NCBI RefSeq assembly: GCF_003729955.1
Contig: NZ_RJTX01000001.1
Span: 1,302,001 to 1,366,000 of the forward strand
Direction: 5' to 3'
From: Chryseobacterium daecheongense
Lineage (GTDB): Bacteria > Bacteroidota > Bacteroidia > Flavobacteriales > Weeksellaceae
DNA: 64,000 nt
The notes beneath the pieces were generated by a model. That model had not been told where the DNA came from. It saw only the letters and a program-made list of their open reading frames with translations, and made no database searches. Below are positions 1 through 8,221 of the stretch, one piece after another. Numbering within the stretch: the first letter of the stretch is position 1; each line of letters starts with the position of its first letter. The translations under genes and the position numbers were made by a program.

Positions 1-151
1 CGATCCTACTTATCTTAATTATAAGGTGAGCTATCTTGCGGAGTTTTCAGGATTTTCATCCCATAGTGCTTTTACAACGGTATTTAAATCCGTTACAGGC
101 ATGTCACCCAATGCTTATATTCAGGAAATCAGTAAAAACAGAGTCTCATGA
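1..151 (+). CDS. AraC-family regulator, C-terminal end only
   Basis: The window opens inside a gene: reading from base 2 gives 49 residues and a TGA at 149-151. The peptide contains VSYLAEFSGFSSHSAF and ends in a TGMSPNAYI stretch, which is the second helix-turn-helix and closing signature of AraC-type DNA-binding domains. The wording resembles the large Bacteroidota regulators in which periplasmic TPR repeats, a membrane helix and a cytoplasmic AraC domain sit in one chain, but only the tail is visible. The stop overlaps the next start as ATGA, so the two genes are probably translationally coupled. Confidence 0.8.
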   Translation, partial: DPTYLNYKVSYLAEFSGFSSHSAFTTVFKSVTGMSPNAYIQEISKNRVS

Positions 152-1281
152 AGTTAGTGTTAACCATTATTATAGGTATTTTTTTCATCTGCCAGCCTTC
201 ATTGTACGGACAGAAGATCTCTGATGATTCTCTATTGAAAAAAGCCCGCCTGGAAATTTACGACAATCCTGATCATACGATAAATATTGTAAAAAAACTG
301 CTTGAGAAAGAGAATGATATCAATAAAACGCTGAGTCTGTACACGCTTTTGTCAACTGCCCATATCGCTAAAAGAGATTTTGACACCTCTCTTCAGTATA
401 TCTTAAAAGCAAAGGAATTATCTCAAAAAACCAATGATCTTAAAGTACAAACCAGTATATTGATCTCTATTGCAATACAATATCAGCAAATGCAGCTTTT
501 CAGCAAAAGCCTTGAAACATTGAATGAGGCAGATGAATATTTGAAAAAGTTACCGGAAGACAGCCACGAAAGACATACTGAGACCGCCAGGAGTTATGCT
601 ATTCGCGGAATGATCTATAAGAGCCAATGGAATTCTGAAATCGCGTTGGAAAAATTTCAAACATCCATTCAAAACTTTGAAAAAGTAGAGAAGAAACAAA
701 GCACTTACGCTAATATGAGTGTGGTCTACTATAATATCGGTTATTGCTATTTAAATTTATTTCAAAGAGAGAAAGCAGAAGAAGCATTCAACCAATCAGC
801 TGACTACGCCAGAAAGGCAAAAGCCAAAAGTCTTGAAGCCTTCGCATTAAAAGGAATGGCCGAAGTATACAAACAGAAACGTGAAAACCAAAAAGCTTTA
901 GATTTATTAATCAATGCCGGCAATCTCAGCAAAAATACGGGTGACATTATCCTTAATGAAGGCATCTATAAAGAAATGGCAGATAATTATCTTGCCATCG
1001 GAAATAGTGCCCAATATCAGCATTACAATAAAAAGCATTTTGAAATGCGTTTCAAAAGGGAGCAGAATGAACTGAATTCTATCAATCACATCATTAATAA
1101 TCACAATAAAGAAACATTGAAGAAAAGCCAGGAGATCAAAAGTAAATACCGTACACTTACGATTGCCTGTATGGGTGCTGGAAGCATTATTATAGCCCTG
1201 CTTTTATATCTTATCCTGAAAATAAGAAAGCAAAACAGAAAATACCAGAAAGAAATTCAACAGCTGATAAGATCATCATAA
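148..1281 (+). CDS. TPR-repeat membrane protein without DNA-binding domain
   Basis: 377 residues. An N-terminal signal peptide (residues 1-21, ending YGQ) is followed by helical TPR-like repeats over about 25-320, for example YYNIGYCYLNLFQREKAEEA, and a single membrane helix at about 333-357. The chain ends after a basic, coiled cytoplasmic tail. In the common flavobacterial TPR-AraC regulators the same layout continues into an AraC helix-turn-helix domain; here that domain is absent. It overlaps the preceding AraC gene by four bases, so it may be a partner or sensor for it. The role is inferred from architecture; no ligand is suggested by the sequence. Confidence 0.75.
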   Translation: MKLVLTIIIGIFFICQPSLYGQKISDDSLLKKARLEIYDNPDHTINIVKKLLEKENDINKTLSLYTLLSTAHIAKRDFDTSLQYILKAKELSQKTNDLKVQTSILISIAIQYQQMQLFSKSLETLNEADEYLKKLPEDSHERHTETARSYAIRGMIYKSQWNSEIALEKFQTSIQNFEKVEKKQSTYANMSVVYYNIGYCYLNLFQREKAEEAFNQSADYARKAKAKSLEAFALKGMAEVYKQKRENQKALDLLINAGNLSKNTGDIILNEGIYKEMADNYLAIGNSAQYQHYNKKHFEMRFKREQNELNSINHIINNHNKETLKKSQEIKSKYRTLTIACMGAGSIIIALLLYLILKIRKQNRKYQKEIQQLIRSS

Positions 1282-1282
1282 A

Positions 1283-1313
1283 AAAACATTCCTCTCTGAG
1301 GAATGTTTTTTTA
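1283..1313. terminator. Bidirectional terminator between the TPR gene and pafA
   Basis: The stem AAAACATTCCT pairs with AGGAATGTTTT around a five-base loop. A-run and T-run flank the stem, so it can end both convergent transcripts. Confidence 0.9.
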
Positions 1314-1319
1314 ATATCA

Positions 1320-2966
1320 TTATTTTCCAATGACCTCGGTGATCGGATTTCCGACATTCCCGCTTGGAAACTGTATCTTTAATAAGGAGGAAACTGTAGG
1401 GGCAATATCTGTCATATTATATGGTTTATTGCTTTCTCCGTGCTGGATTCCCCATCCCATAAATATTAATGGAATATGAGAATCATAAGAATTCCAAACA
1501 CTGTGTGTAGTTCCCGTTTTAGAATATGGCGGAAGCATAGAATCATGGGAGATCAACTGAATATCACCACTTCTTTGCCTGTTGATCCCATTGATGATCC
1601 TTTGCTTGATCGGTTCCGGAATCGTAGCTTCCTGAACTTCCTGCACAGAAACAGCATATAGAACGGTAGGATCTTTTTCCAGCTCACGAATGGTGAAATC
1701 TCTCAGATCATCCAGCTCTATTTTATTGTCTTTCATCAATTTTCTATCAAAATAAATCTGGTAATTATCTACTGCATTGATCAGCTTATCCACCCCGAAC
1801 TTATCTTTCAGCTTTTGATTAATATCTTTCTCCATTCCTTCCCCGAAAAATCCGGTTGTAATTTTATGTTCTTTCAAAAATCCTACGGAATGGGCTCCTC
1901 CATGATCTGCAGAAAGGAAAACTGTATACTCTCCTTTCCCGACTTTAGCATCCAAATAATTGAAAAATTGGGCTAGATCCTGATCCAGTCTTAAATATAC
2001 ATCTTCCACTTCAATAGAATTCGGTCCGAATTTATGACCCGCATAATCTGTAGAAGCTAAATTAATTGCTAAAAAGTCTGTAATATCATCTCCGCCCAAT
2101 TTTTCTCCTTCTACGGAAGCTTCAGCCAATTTCAATGTCAATGTATTTCCGAAAGGAGTATATCGGATGTTATCTTTTTTCTCCTGATAGTCTTTTGCCA
2201 GGTTACTGTAAGGGAAAGTAGGTGTTTTTGCACTTCCTAAAAGGCCTTCCCAAGAAGAATTATCCGGAGAGCTTTCTGTATACTGATTAATAGGAAGTAA
2301 AGTATTCCATCCATTAGCAACTAATTGATCCGGAAGATTTTGGGAATTGAAAGATTTCAGCCATTGTGGCAAATCATTCATATACCATGTACTGGTGATA
2401 AAGTTTCCTGTAGAATCATCAAACCAGAATGCACCTGTTGGAGTATGTCCAGCGGGAAGAATGGAAGCACGATCTTTAAGGGAAACCCCAATTACCTTTC
2501 CCTGGAAATTGGTAGCCAGCCTCAATTCATCCGTTACTGTTGTAGACCAAAGATTTTTAGGTGAATGACTTCCTACTTTGGCATTAGTTGTTCCTACAGG
2601 CTGTACATTTTCATCTGTTGTACAATACACATTTTTACCTGTTTCCTTATCGGTCCAGTCGTTTCCGGCAATCCCATGAATGGCAGGAACCGATCCCGTA
2701 TAAATACAAGTATGCCCTAAAGCGGTAACTGTAGGTACATAATTGATATGAACATTATTAAGAGAGTACCCCGTATTAAGCAGTCTTTTGAAACCGTCTT
2801 TACCATATTTATTATAATATCGGTACAAATAGTCCCATCTCATCTGATCCACTACTAAACCTATTACTAATTTGGGTCTTTCTAATTGAGAATTTTTATT
2901 CTTCTGAGCATTGATTGTAATCACAGACAAAAAGGTAGCTGCTGCAATTGAAATTTTCCTAAGCAT
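1320..2966 (-). CDS. pafA: Alkaline phosphatase PafA
   Basis: 548 residues with a signal peptide (about 1-20). It is a secreted or periplasmic zinc phosphomonoesterase of the alkaline phosphatase superfamily. The PafA active site is complete: Asp40 in VVDQMRWDY, nucleophile Thr81 in TALGHT, Asn102 in GND, Lys164 and Arg166 in SLKDRAS, then the zinc ligands in STDYAGHKFGP, SADHGGAHS and GTTHSVWN. These match the numbering of the well-studied Elizabethkingia meningoseptica enzyme with an offset of two, and the length is almost the same. The family is known for phosphate-irrepressible expression; nothing resembling a Pho box is visible upstream. Monocistronic, convergent with the TPR gene. Confidence 0.96.
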   Translation of the reverse strand: MLRKISIAAATFLSVITINAQKNKNSQLERPKLVIGLVVDQMRWDYLYRYYNKYGKDGFKRLLNTGYSLNNVHINYVPTVTALGHTCIYTGSVPAIHGIAGNDWTDKETGKNVYCTTDENVQPVGTTNAKVGSHSPKNLWSTTVTDELRLATNFQGKVIGVSLKDRASILPAGHTPTGAFWFDDSTGNFITSTWYMNDLPQWLKSFNSQNLPDQLVANGWNTLLPINQYTESSPDNSSWEGLLGSAKTPTFPYSNLAKDYQEKKDNIRYTPFGNTLTLKLAEASVEGEKLGGDDITDFLAINLASTDYAGHKFGPNSIEVEDVYLRLDQDLAQFFNYLDAKVGKGEYTVFLSADHGGAHSVGFLKEHKITTGFFGEGMEKDINQKLKDKFGVDKLINAVDNYQIYFDRKLMKDNKIELDDLRDFTIRELEKDPTVLYAVSVQEVQEATIPEPIKQRIINGINRQRSGDIQLISHDSMLPPYSKTGTTHSVWNSYDSHIPLIFMGWGIQHGESNKPYNMTDIAPTVSSLLKIQFPSGNVGNPITEVIGK

Positions 2967-3093
2967 CCGGTAAATTTTTATTGGTTACAAATTTACAGGT
3001 TTTGAAAGTTTTGCGATGTGAAATTTTATTTAAATTTGATTAAAACTATTCATGATTCTGTATTATAAGAAGTAATAATTGGAATGAAATTTC

Positions 3094-3627
3094 ATGGAAA
3101 TTAAAAAACTAAATAAGTTAACATATAATCCAACTCTGAATTGGGGGCTCAACGGTTACGAAACAGATAAGATATTTGTAATTACCGCTATTGAAATCGG
3201 AAATTCTTTTGAGTTTAATCTCAGAGAAAAAAATCAACATTACAGGAAAATTTGGGAAACCGACTCTCATGATATTGATGAGCTCAATGAAATTATTGAA
3301 CAGGGACATTCCTTCGGTGCATTTGACAATGACGAACTGATCGGCTGGATCATCTGTGATTTCAGGGAATGGAACAACAGCCTTTTTATAGAGAATATGT
3401 TGATCAGTGAGAAATATAGAGGACAAAATATTGGAAGGCTATTAATCAAAAGCGTCAACCGCGAGGCCAGAGATTTACAATGCAGGATTGTTGAACTCGA
3501 AACTCAGAATACGAATTATCCAGCCATTCAATTCTATCGAAAAGCAGGTTTTCTTTTAACGGGCATCAATACCAAATTATACAACGATTCTACAGAAACC
3601 ACTTTATACATGAGTTTTGAAGTATAA
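3094..3627 (+). CDS. GNAT N-acetyltransferase, streptothricin-acetyltransferase-like
   Basis: 177 residues. The acetyl-CoA pyrophosphate-binding loop RGQNIGR is at 109-115, following the beta-strand FIENMLISEKY; the C-terminal motif ETQNTNYPAIQFYRKAGF is typical of GNAT enzymes and specifically recalls the SatA/Sat4 streptothricin acetyltransferases. Transfer of an acetyl group from acetyl-CoA to an amine is safe; streptothricin as the substrate is only a resemblance. It stands alone on the plus strand, divergent from pafA with 127 bases between them and upstream of the TetR gene. Cytosolic, no signal peptide. Confidence 0.85.
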   Translation: MEIKKLNKLTYNPTLNWGLNGYETDKIFVITAIEIGNSFEFNLREKNQHYRKIWETDSHDIDELNEIIEQGHSFGAFDNDELIGWIICDFREWNNSLFIENMLISEKYRGQNIGRLLIKSVNREARDLQCRIVELETQNTNYPAIQFYRKAGFLLTGINTKLYNDSTETTLYMSFEV

Positions 3628-3663
3628 TCGACAAAAACTATAAAAGATATTTGAATTTTTATT

Positions 3664-3694
3664 TTGTACCGAATGGTACAATTATATACCTTTG
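3664..3694 (+). promoter_or_regulatory. tetR promoter with overlapping operator palindrome
   Basis: The perfect inverted repeat TTGTACC-GAAT-GGTACAA (3664-3681) overlaps the -33 TTG (3664-3666) and is followed, after a 20-base spacer, by a consensus -7 box TACCTTTG (3687-3694). A regulator bound here would block the promoter, consistent with autorepression by the adjacent TetR protein. The same motif recurs at 4314-4331. Confidence 0.8.
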
Positions 3695-3712
3695 TCCTAC
3701 CAAAATTAAAAA

Positions 3713-4297
3713 ATGGCTGGAAGACCCAAAATATTCAATGAGCAGGAAGCAATCCAAAAAGCAACCGAAGTTTTTAGAAATAAAGGCTACGATACTGCTT
3801 CTGCAGACGAATTATTGAATGCCATGGGAATTGGGAAAGGAAGCTTTTATCTGGCATTTAAAGGTGGAAAACAAGAATTATATGTCCGTTCTATCAAACA
3901 ATTTGCTGAAAGTTTTAACCAGAAAATTACAATGGCCATTGAAAGATCAGAAGATCAAATCGAGTTTATCCGGCAGTTTTTTTTAGCACTTGCCGATGCT
4001 GAAGATTGTGATATTGACAGAGGCTGTTATCTCGGAAATGCTTTGGTTCAGCTTTCTGAAAAGGATGAAGATATTAAAAAAATTACGGCAGAATTATTGA
4101 AAGGTTTACAAAAGATCTTTGCCAGAACCATCAAAAAAGCTCAGGAAAATGGGCAATTAAAAAATCAGGAAGATCCTGAAATCCTAGCTTGGCACTTAAC
4201 CAATCTGTGGAACGGAATTCATGTTACAAGAAGAATGGAGAATTCTCCAAGAATCCTTCGTTCCATGATCGAAATGAATCTTAAGCCATTAGAATAA
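3713..4297 (+). CDS. TetR/AcrR-family transcriptional regulator
   Basis: 194 residues. The N-terminal 60 residues form the TetR helix-turn-helix (AIQKATEVFRNKGYDTASAD followed by LLNAMGIGKGSFYLAF); the rest is the all-helical ligand-binding and dimer domain, with the CYLGNAL motif seen in the AcrR/YcdC-like C-terminal family. It probably represses itself and the dehydrogenase gene immediately downstream, because both are preceded by the same inverted repeat. The inducer is unknown. The start ATG lies 18 bases after the consensus -7 box. Confidence 0.92.
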   Translation: MAGRPKIFNEQEAIQKATEVFRNKGYDTASADELLNAMGIGKGSFYLAFKGGKQELYVRSIKQFAESFNQKITMAIERSEDQIEFIRQFFLALADAEDCDIDRGCYLGNALVQLSEKDEDIKKITAELLKGLQKIFARTIKKAQENGQLKNQEDPEILAWHLTNLWNGIHVTRRMENSPRILRSMIEMNLKPLE

Positions 4298-4313
4298 AAA
4301 TTTTTACCATATT

Positions 4314-4331
4314 TTGTACCAAATAGTACAA
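4314..4331 (+). promoter_or_regulatory. Second TetR operator, upstream of the DltE-like gene
   Basis: TTGTACC-AAAT-AGTACAA, one mismatch from a perfect palindrome and nearly identical to the site at 3664-3681. It lies 33 bases before the next start codon, between the TetR stop and the dehydrogenase. Confidence 0.8.
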
Positions 4332-4364
4332 TATAAAATAATATAATTAATAAAACAAATTATT

Positions 4365-5102
4365 ATGAACATTACCAATAACACCATTTTGATTACCGGC
4401 GGAGGTTCCGGAATCGGTTTAGAAATTGCAAAAGCTTTAAGTCCTGCTAATAGAATTATTATTGTCGGACGAAACAAAGAAAAATTAGATGCTGCCGCCA
4501 ATGGTCTGGAAAACGTTTTCACCATTCAGGCTGATATTACGAATGAAACAGACGTTACCAGATTGTATGAAGAGGTAAAAACCACTTTCGGCGGGTTAAA
4601 CATCCTGATTAACAATGCCGGTCATGCCTATGCCTACACTCTATCGGAAAATTCGGACATGTACAGCAAAGCAGTAGCTGAATTTACCACTAATTATTTT
4701 GCTCCGATCAGACTCACAGAAAAATTCCTTCCTTTATTAAAGCAACAAAATGAAGCAGCTATCGTGAATGTTTCATCCATCGTAGGTTTTGTGCCGGGCT
4801 CTCATGTTCCTACTTATTCAGATTCTAAAGCAGCACTTCATTCTCATACCAGACTGTTGAGATACGAATTGGCAAAAGACACCCATATAAAAGTCTTTGA
4901 ATTGATGCCTCCATTAGTAAATACCGATCTTTCCGTTGAAATCGGAGGCAGGGAGAACGGTATTCCGGCTTCTGATGTAGCGAATGACCTTGTAAAAGCT
5001 CTTCGGGAAGATATTTACGAAATTCGCGTGGGAAATACGGAATTGATTTATAACAATTTCTTCTCAGCTACCGAAGGAGCTTTCAGTGTGATGAATAATT
5101 AA
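4365..5102 (+). CDS. Short-chain dehydrogenase, DltE-like
   Basis: 245 residues, a classical SDR oxidoreductase. The nucleotide-binding loop TGGGSGIG is at 11-18, NNAG at 83-86, the catalytic serine at 137-138 (VSS), and the Tyr-Lys pair at Tyr151 and Lys155 in YSDSK. The sequence is closest in feel to the DltE/YqjQ group of NAD(P)-dependent dehydrogenases. Substrate unknown. It is the presumed target of the adjacent TetR regulator and is followed by a strong terminator, so regulator and enzyme form a two-gene stress-inducible unit. Confidence 0.9.
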   Translation: MNITNNTILITGGGSGIGLEIAKALSPANRIIIVGRNKEKLDAAANGLENVFTIQADITNETDVTRLYEEVKTTFGGLNILINNAGHAYAYTLSENSDMYSKAVAEFTTNYFAPIRLTEKFLPLLKQQNEAAIVNVSSIVGFVPGSHVPTYSDSKAALHSHTRLLRYELAKDTHIKVFELMPPLVNTDLSVEIGGRENGIPASDVANDLVKALREDIYEIRVGNTELIYNNFFSATEGAFSVMNN

Positions 5103-5146
5103 AATCCCGTCGTTCCTGAAAAGGAAGATTCCATATATTTTATTTG

Positions 5147-5179
5147 ATCTCCCATGGGTTTCTTATGGGAGATTTTTTT
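5147..5179 (+). terminator. Terminator after the DltE-like gene
   Basis: ATCTCCCAT pairs perfectly with ATGGGAGAT across a nine-base loop and is followed by a run of T to 5179. Confidence 0.92.
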
Positions 5180-5302
5180 CTTTTTATTCCAAGTTGAACA
5201 ACAATTTCCACTCTGACCTCTACAACAAACAAAAATTGAACTTCACAACAAAACCCCTACTTCAAATATTTTCCAACTTTGCATTGTAAAATTTAAATAA
5301 AA

Positions 5303-6274
5303 ATGGAAAATATAAAGAAAACCGTTTTGGTAACGGGAGGAACAGGATTTTTGGGAGTTCATACGGTTCTGCAACTATTACAGCAAGGTTATGAAGTGAG
5401 AACAACTCTACGCTCACTCTCAAAGAAAGACAGTATCATTAAAGCATTGGAAGAAGGAGGAATTACAGATTTCTCTCACCTTTCGTTTTTCGAAGCTGAT
5501 CTTACCAGCGACAATAATTGGGACGAAGCTGTAAAGGGTTGCGATTATGTTCTCCACGTTGCATCACCTTTTCCAGCACAGGATCCTAAGGATGAAAATG
5601 AGCTCATCATTCCTGCAAGAGATGGAGCATTGCGAGTTTTAAAGACATCCCGTGATGCTGGTGTGAAAAGAGTGGTTTTGACGTCTTCTTTTGCAGCAGT
5701 CGGCTACAGCATTAAGATTGAAAACCATGTTTTCACAGAAGAAGACTGGACGGATGTAAATACAGCGCTTCCGGCCTATATCAAATCAAAAACCGTCGCT
5801 GAAAAATCTGCCTGGGAATTCGTTGAAAAAGAAGGCAACGGACTGGAACTGGCAGTTATAAACCCTGTTGGAATTTTCGGTCCTTCCATTGGTGGAATTA
5901 CTTCAGCCTCACTTGATATAGCTGTTTCCAGCATCCTTAACGGAAACCTGGAATACACCCCAACTTTCACAATGGGCGTTGTGGATGTGAGAGATGTTGC
6001 GGATATTCACATTAAGGCCATGGTGAGTCCTGCAGCAGCCGGAGAGCGTTTTATCGCCACTTCAGACGGAGTCATGAGCTTCTATGACGTTGCCGAACTC
6101 TTCAAAAAGGAAAGACCACAGTACACTGCAAACATCCAGGAGCTAGAGCCGATCGGGAAAGAATTCTACAAGGAAATGTCTAATAAAAAAGCAAGAACAA
6201 TTCTCAACTGGTATCCAAGAAGCCGCGAAGAGGCCCTATTGGCAAGCGCAGATAGTCTGATGGCAAATTCATAA
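5303..6274 (+). CDS. NAD(P)-dependent aldehyde/dihydroflavonol-reductase-like SDR
   Basis: 323 residues, an extended short-chain dehydrogenase. GGTGFLG (12-18) binds the nucleotide; Ser128-129 in VLTSS and Tyr159/Lys163 in YIKSK form the catalytic set. The NPVGIFGP and VDVRDVADIH segments are characteristic of the dihydroflavonol-4-reductase/methylglyoxal-reductase-like aldehyde reductases. Likely reduces aldehydes or ketones in the cytosol; the natural substrate cannot be told. A degenerate -7 box (CAACTTTG, 5274-5281) lies just upstream, and an AraC regulator follows 43 bases after the stop. Confidence 0.88.
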   Translation: MENIKKTVLVTGGTGFLGVHTVLQLLQQGYEVRTTLRSLSKKDSIIKALEEGGITDFSHLSFFEADLTSDNNWDEAVKGCDYVLHVASPFPAQDPKDENELIIPARDGALRVLKTSRDAGVKRVVLTSSFAAVGYSIKIENHVFTEEDWTDVNTALPAYIKSKTVAEKSAWEFVEKEGNGLELAVINPVGIFGPSIGGITSASLDIAVSSILNGNLEYTPTFTMGVVDVRDVADIHIKAMVSPAAAGERFIATSDGVMSFYDVAELFKKERPQYTANIQELEPIGKEFYKEMSNKKARTILNWYPRSREEALLASADSLMANS

Positions 6275-6317
6275 ATTTGTATAAAGACATTAGAAAACTG
6301 AAGCATAAGAAATTAAA

Positions 6318-7112
6318 ATGAAATTCAACAATCTTCACTCCTGCCATTTAGGTCCCGAAATTTCTCCGGAGCAATTTATTCCGGAGCATTTCTTTTTGTT
6401 TCTGTTGAAAGGCTCAATGGTTTCGTATGACGGCTATAAACACTACAACATGAAACCCGGTGATTATTGTATTGCAAGAAAAAATCATTTGGTTCGATAC
6501 ACCAAATATAAAGAAGATGATCAGTTTGAAAAAGTAATCATCACTTTTGATGAAGCTTTTTTGAAGAAATTTCTGGAACGCCATCCTTATCAAGCCGAAC
6601 CTATGGATAATGATGATTCTTTTTTATTCATTCAAGAAGATAAGCTGATCAAAAATTTTATCCAGTCTTTAGAGCCCTATTATAATGGAACTGAACAGTT
6701 GGACAGTGTTTTTGTTGATATTAAGCGTGAAGAATTGTTGATGATCCTATTAAAGAACAACTCCGATTTAAAGAATATTTTATTCAATTTTAATAGTCCG
6801 CATACAATTGATCTGGAACTTTTTATGAATCATAATTATAAATTCAATATCAGCCTGGAACGTTTTGCTTTTATGACCGGAAGAAGTTTATCCACTTTTA
6901 AAAGAGAGTTTAAAACAATTTTCAATACAAGTCCTGGAAAATGGCTGATGAACAGACGCCTTCAGGAAGCCTACTTTCTTCTGGATAAAGAACATAAAAG
7001 ACCAACTGATATTTATGTTGATCTCGGTTTCGAGGATCTCTCCCATTTTTCTTATGTGTTTAAAAAGGAGTTTGGAGTTTCGCCTTCGGAGGTTGGAAAG
7101 TTTAAGGCTTAA
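6318..7112 (+). CDS. AraC-family transcriptional regulator
   Basis: 264 residues. The N-terminal half (1-about 150) is a beta-rich, cupin-like sensing domain without recognisable ligand residues; the C-terminal 100 residues contain both AraC helix-turn-helix units, ISLERFAFMTGRSLSTFKRE and DIYVDLGFEDLSHFSYVFKK, ending in the GVSPSE signature. It follows the aldehyde-reductase-like gene by 43 bases and precedes an NmrA-like gene, so it plausibly controls one or both. No self-evident operator was found. Confidence 0.9.
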   Translation: MKFNNLHSCHLGPEISPEQFIPEHFFLFLLKGSMVSYDGYKHYNMKPGDYCIARKNHLVRYTKYKEDDQFEKVIITFDEAFLKKFLERHPYQAEPMDNDDSFLFIQEDKLIKNFIQSLEPYYNGTEQLDSVFVDIKREELLMILLKNNSDLKNILFNFNSPHTIDLELFMNHNYKFNISLERFAFMTGRSLSTFKREFKTIFNTSPGKWLMNRRLQEAYFLLDKEHKRPTDIYVDLGFEDLSHFSYVFKKEFGVSPSEVGKFKA

Positions 7113-7276
7113 GCTTAATCACAAAAGATTGATCATTATTTTGCAGATAAATAACATTGGTTTAAAAATCTTTGATTTTTATTCTTCTCTATTTTTTCGG
7201 CTACACAAAAAGTAGATTCGGCTACGTAGAACTTTCCTGCAATCCTGAACTTTGTTTCAATAAAAATTTAAACAAA

Positions 7277-8179
7277 ATGAAAATTATTGTAACAGGTTCA
7301 TTGGGAAATATCAGTAAACCATTAACAGAAGAATTATTGAGCAAAGGACATGAGGTAACAGTCATTAGCAGCAATGCGGAAAGGACATCCGATATTGAGA
7401 CCTTAGGCGCGAAAGCCGCAATAGGAACAATGGAAAATGTAGATTTTTTAACCGAAACTTTCCGAGGCGCAGATGTTGTTTACGCTATGGAGGCCATTAA
7501 TCATGGAGTTTTCTTTAATCACGAAATCGATTTTATTCAGGCTAATATTCAGATTGCTAAAAATTATAAAGAAGCTATTGAAAAATCGGGAGTGAAAAAT
7601 ATTATTCATTTAAGCAGTATTGGTGCCCATATGGAGAAAGGAAACGGAATTCTGGCCTTTCATTACGAAGTTGAGAAAATTTTAAATGAACTTCCTGAAG
7701 ATGTTTCAATTAAATTTATGCGTCCGGTTGGATTTTATTACAATATGTATGCTTTTATTCCGACAATACAATCTCAAAATGCCATCATTCAAAATTATGG
7801 CGGCGATGAAAAAGAACCGTGGGTTTCACCATTGGATATTGCATCCGTAATTGCTGAAGAAATTGAAAAGCCTTTCAATGGAAGGGAAATCCGCTATATC
7901 GCAAGCGAAGAAATCTCACCAAACGAAATTGCAAAAACGTTAGGTGAAGCCATTGGAAAACCGGATTTAAAATGGCTTGAAATTCCTGATGAAGATTTAC
8001 TGAATAATTTGACTAACGCAGGTATGAACCCGAAAACTGCAAAAGGTTTTGTAGAAATGAATGCAGCAAGAAAAGGTGGTATATTATATGACGATTATTT
8101 TAAAAACAGACCTGTTTTAGGAAGAATTAAGGTTAAAGACTTTGCAAAAGATTTTGCTAAAGCTTATCAAAACAGTTGA
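7277..8179 (+). CDS. NmrA-like NAD(P)-binding protein
   Basis: 300 residues from the ATG at 7277. An upstream start at 7172 is open in frame but would add 35 residues ahead of a well-formed Rossmann start (MKIIVTGSLGNI), so it is rejected. Glycine loop at 6-12, then a fold typical of the NmrA/NAD(P)-binding atypical SDRs (HLSSIGAH, FMRPVGFYYNM). The catalytic Tyr-x3-Lys of classical SDRs is replaced by FHYEVEK, as in this group. Likely a quinone or aldehyde reductase or a redox sensor. A near-consensus -7 box GAACTTTG lies at about 7247-7254. Confidence 0.85.
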   Translation: MKIIVTGSLGNISKPLTEELLSKGHEVTVISSNAERTSDIETLGAKAAIGTMENVDFLTETFRGADVVYAMEAINHGVFFNHEIDFIQANIQIAKNYKEAIEKSGVKNIIHLSSIGAHMEKGNGILAFHYEVEKILNELPEDVSIKFMRPVGFYYNMYAFIPTIQSQNAIIQNYGGDEKEPWVSPLDIASVIAEEIEKPFNGREIRYIASEEISPNEIAKTLGEAIGKPDLKWLEIPDEDLLNNLTNAGMNPKTAKGFVEMNAARKGGILYDDYFKNRPVLGRIKVKDFAKDFAKAYQNS

Positions 8180-8221
8180 TTTTTTTCTTTAAAACTAAAA
8201 TCATTCCGCTAAATTTATCTA

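Noticed and set aside
36..224. 62-residue open frame at the window start
   Set aside because: It lies across the AraC tail and the TPR start in another frame; the AraC reading is supported by its helix-turn-helix motif.
907..1104. Antisense 65-residue frame in the TPR gene
   Set aside because: Shadow of a coding gene with no start context or conserved motif.
7172..7276. 35-residue extension of the NmrA-like protein
   Set aside because: The Rossmann start MKIIVTG is at 7277; the extension lies over the promoter.
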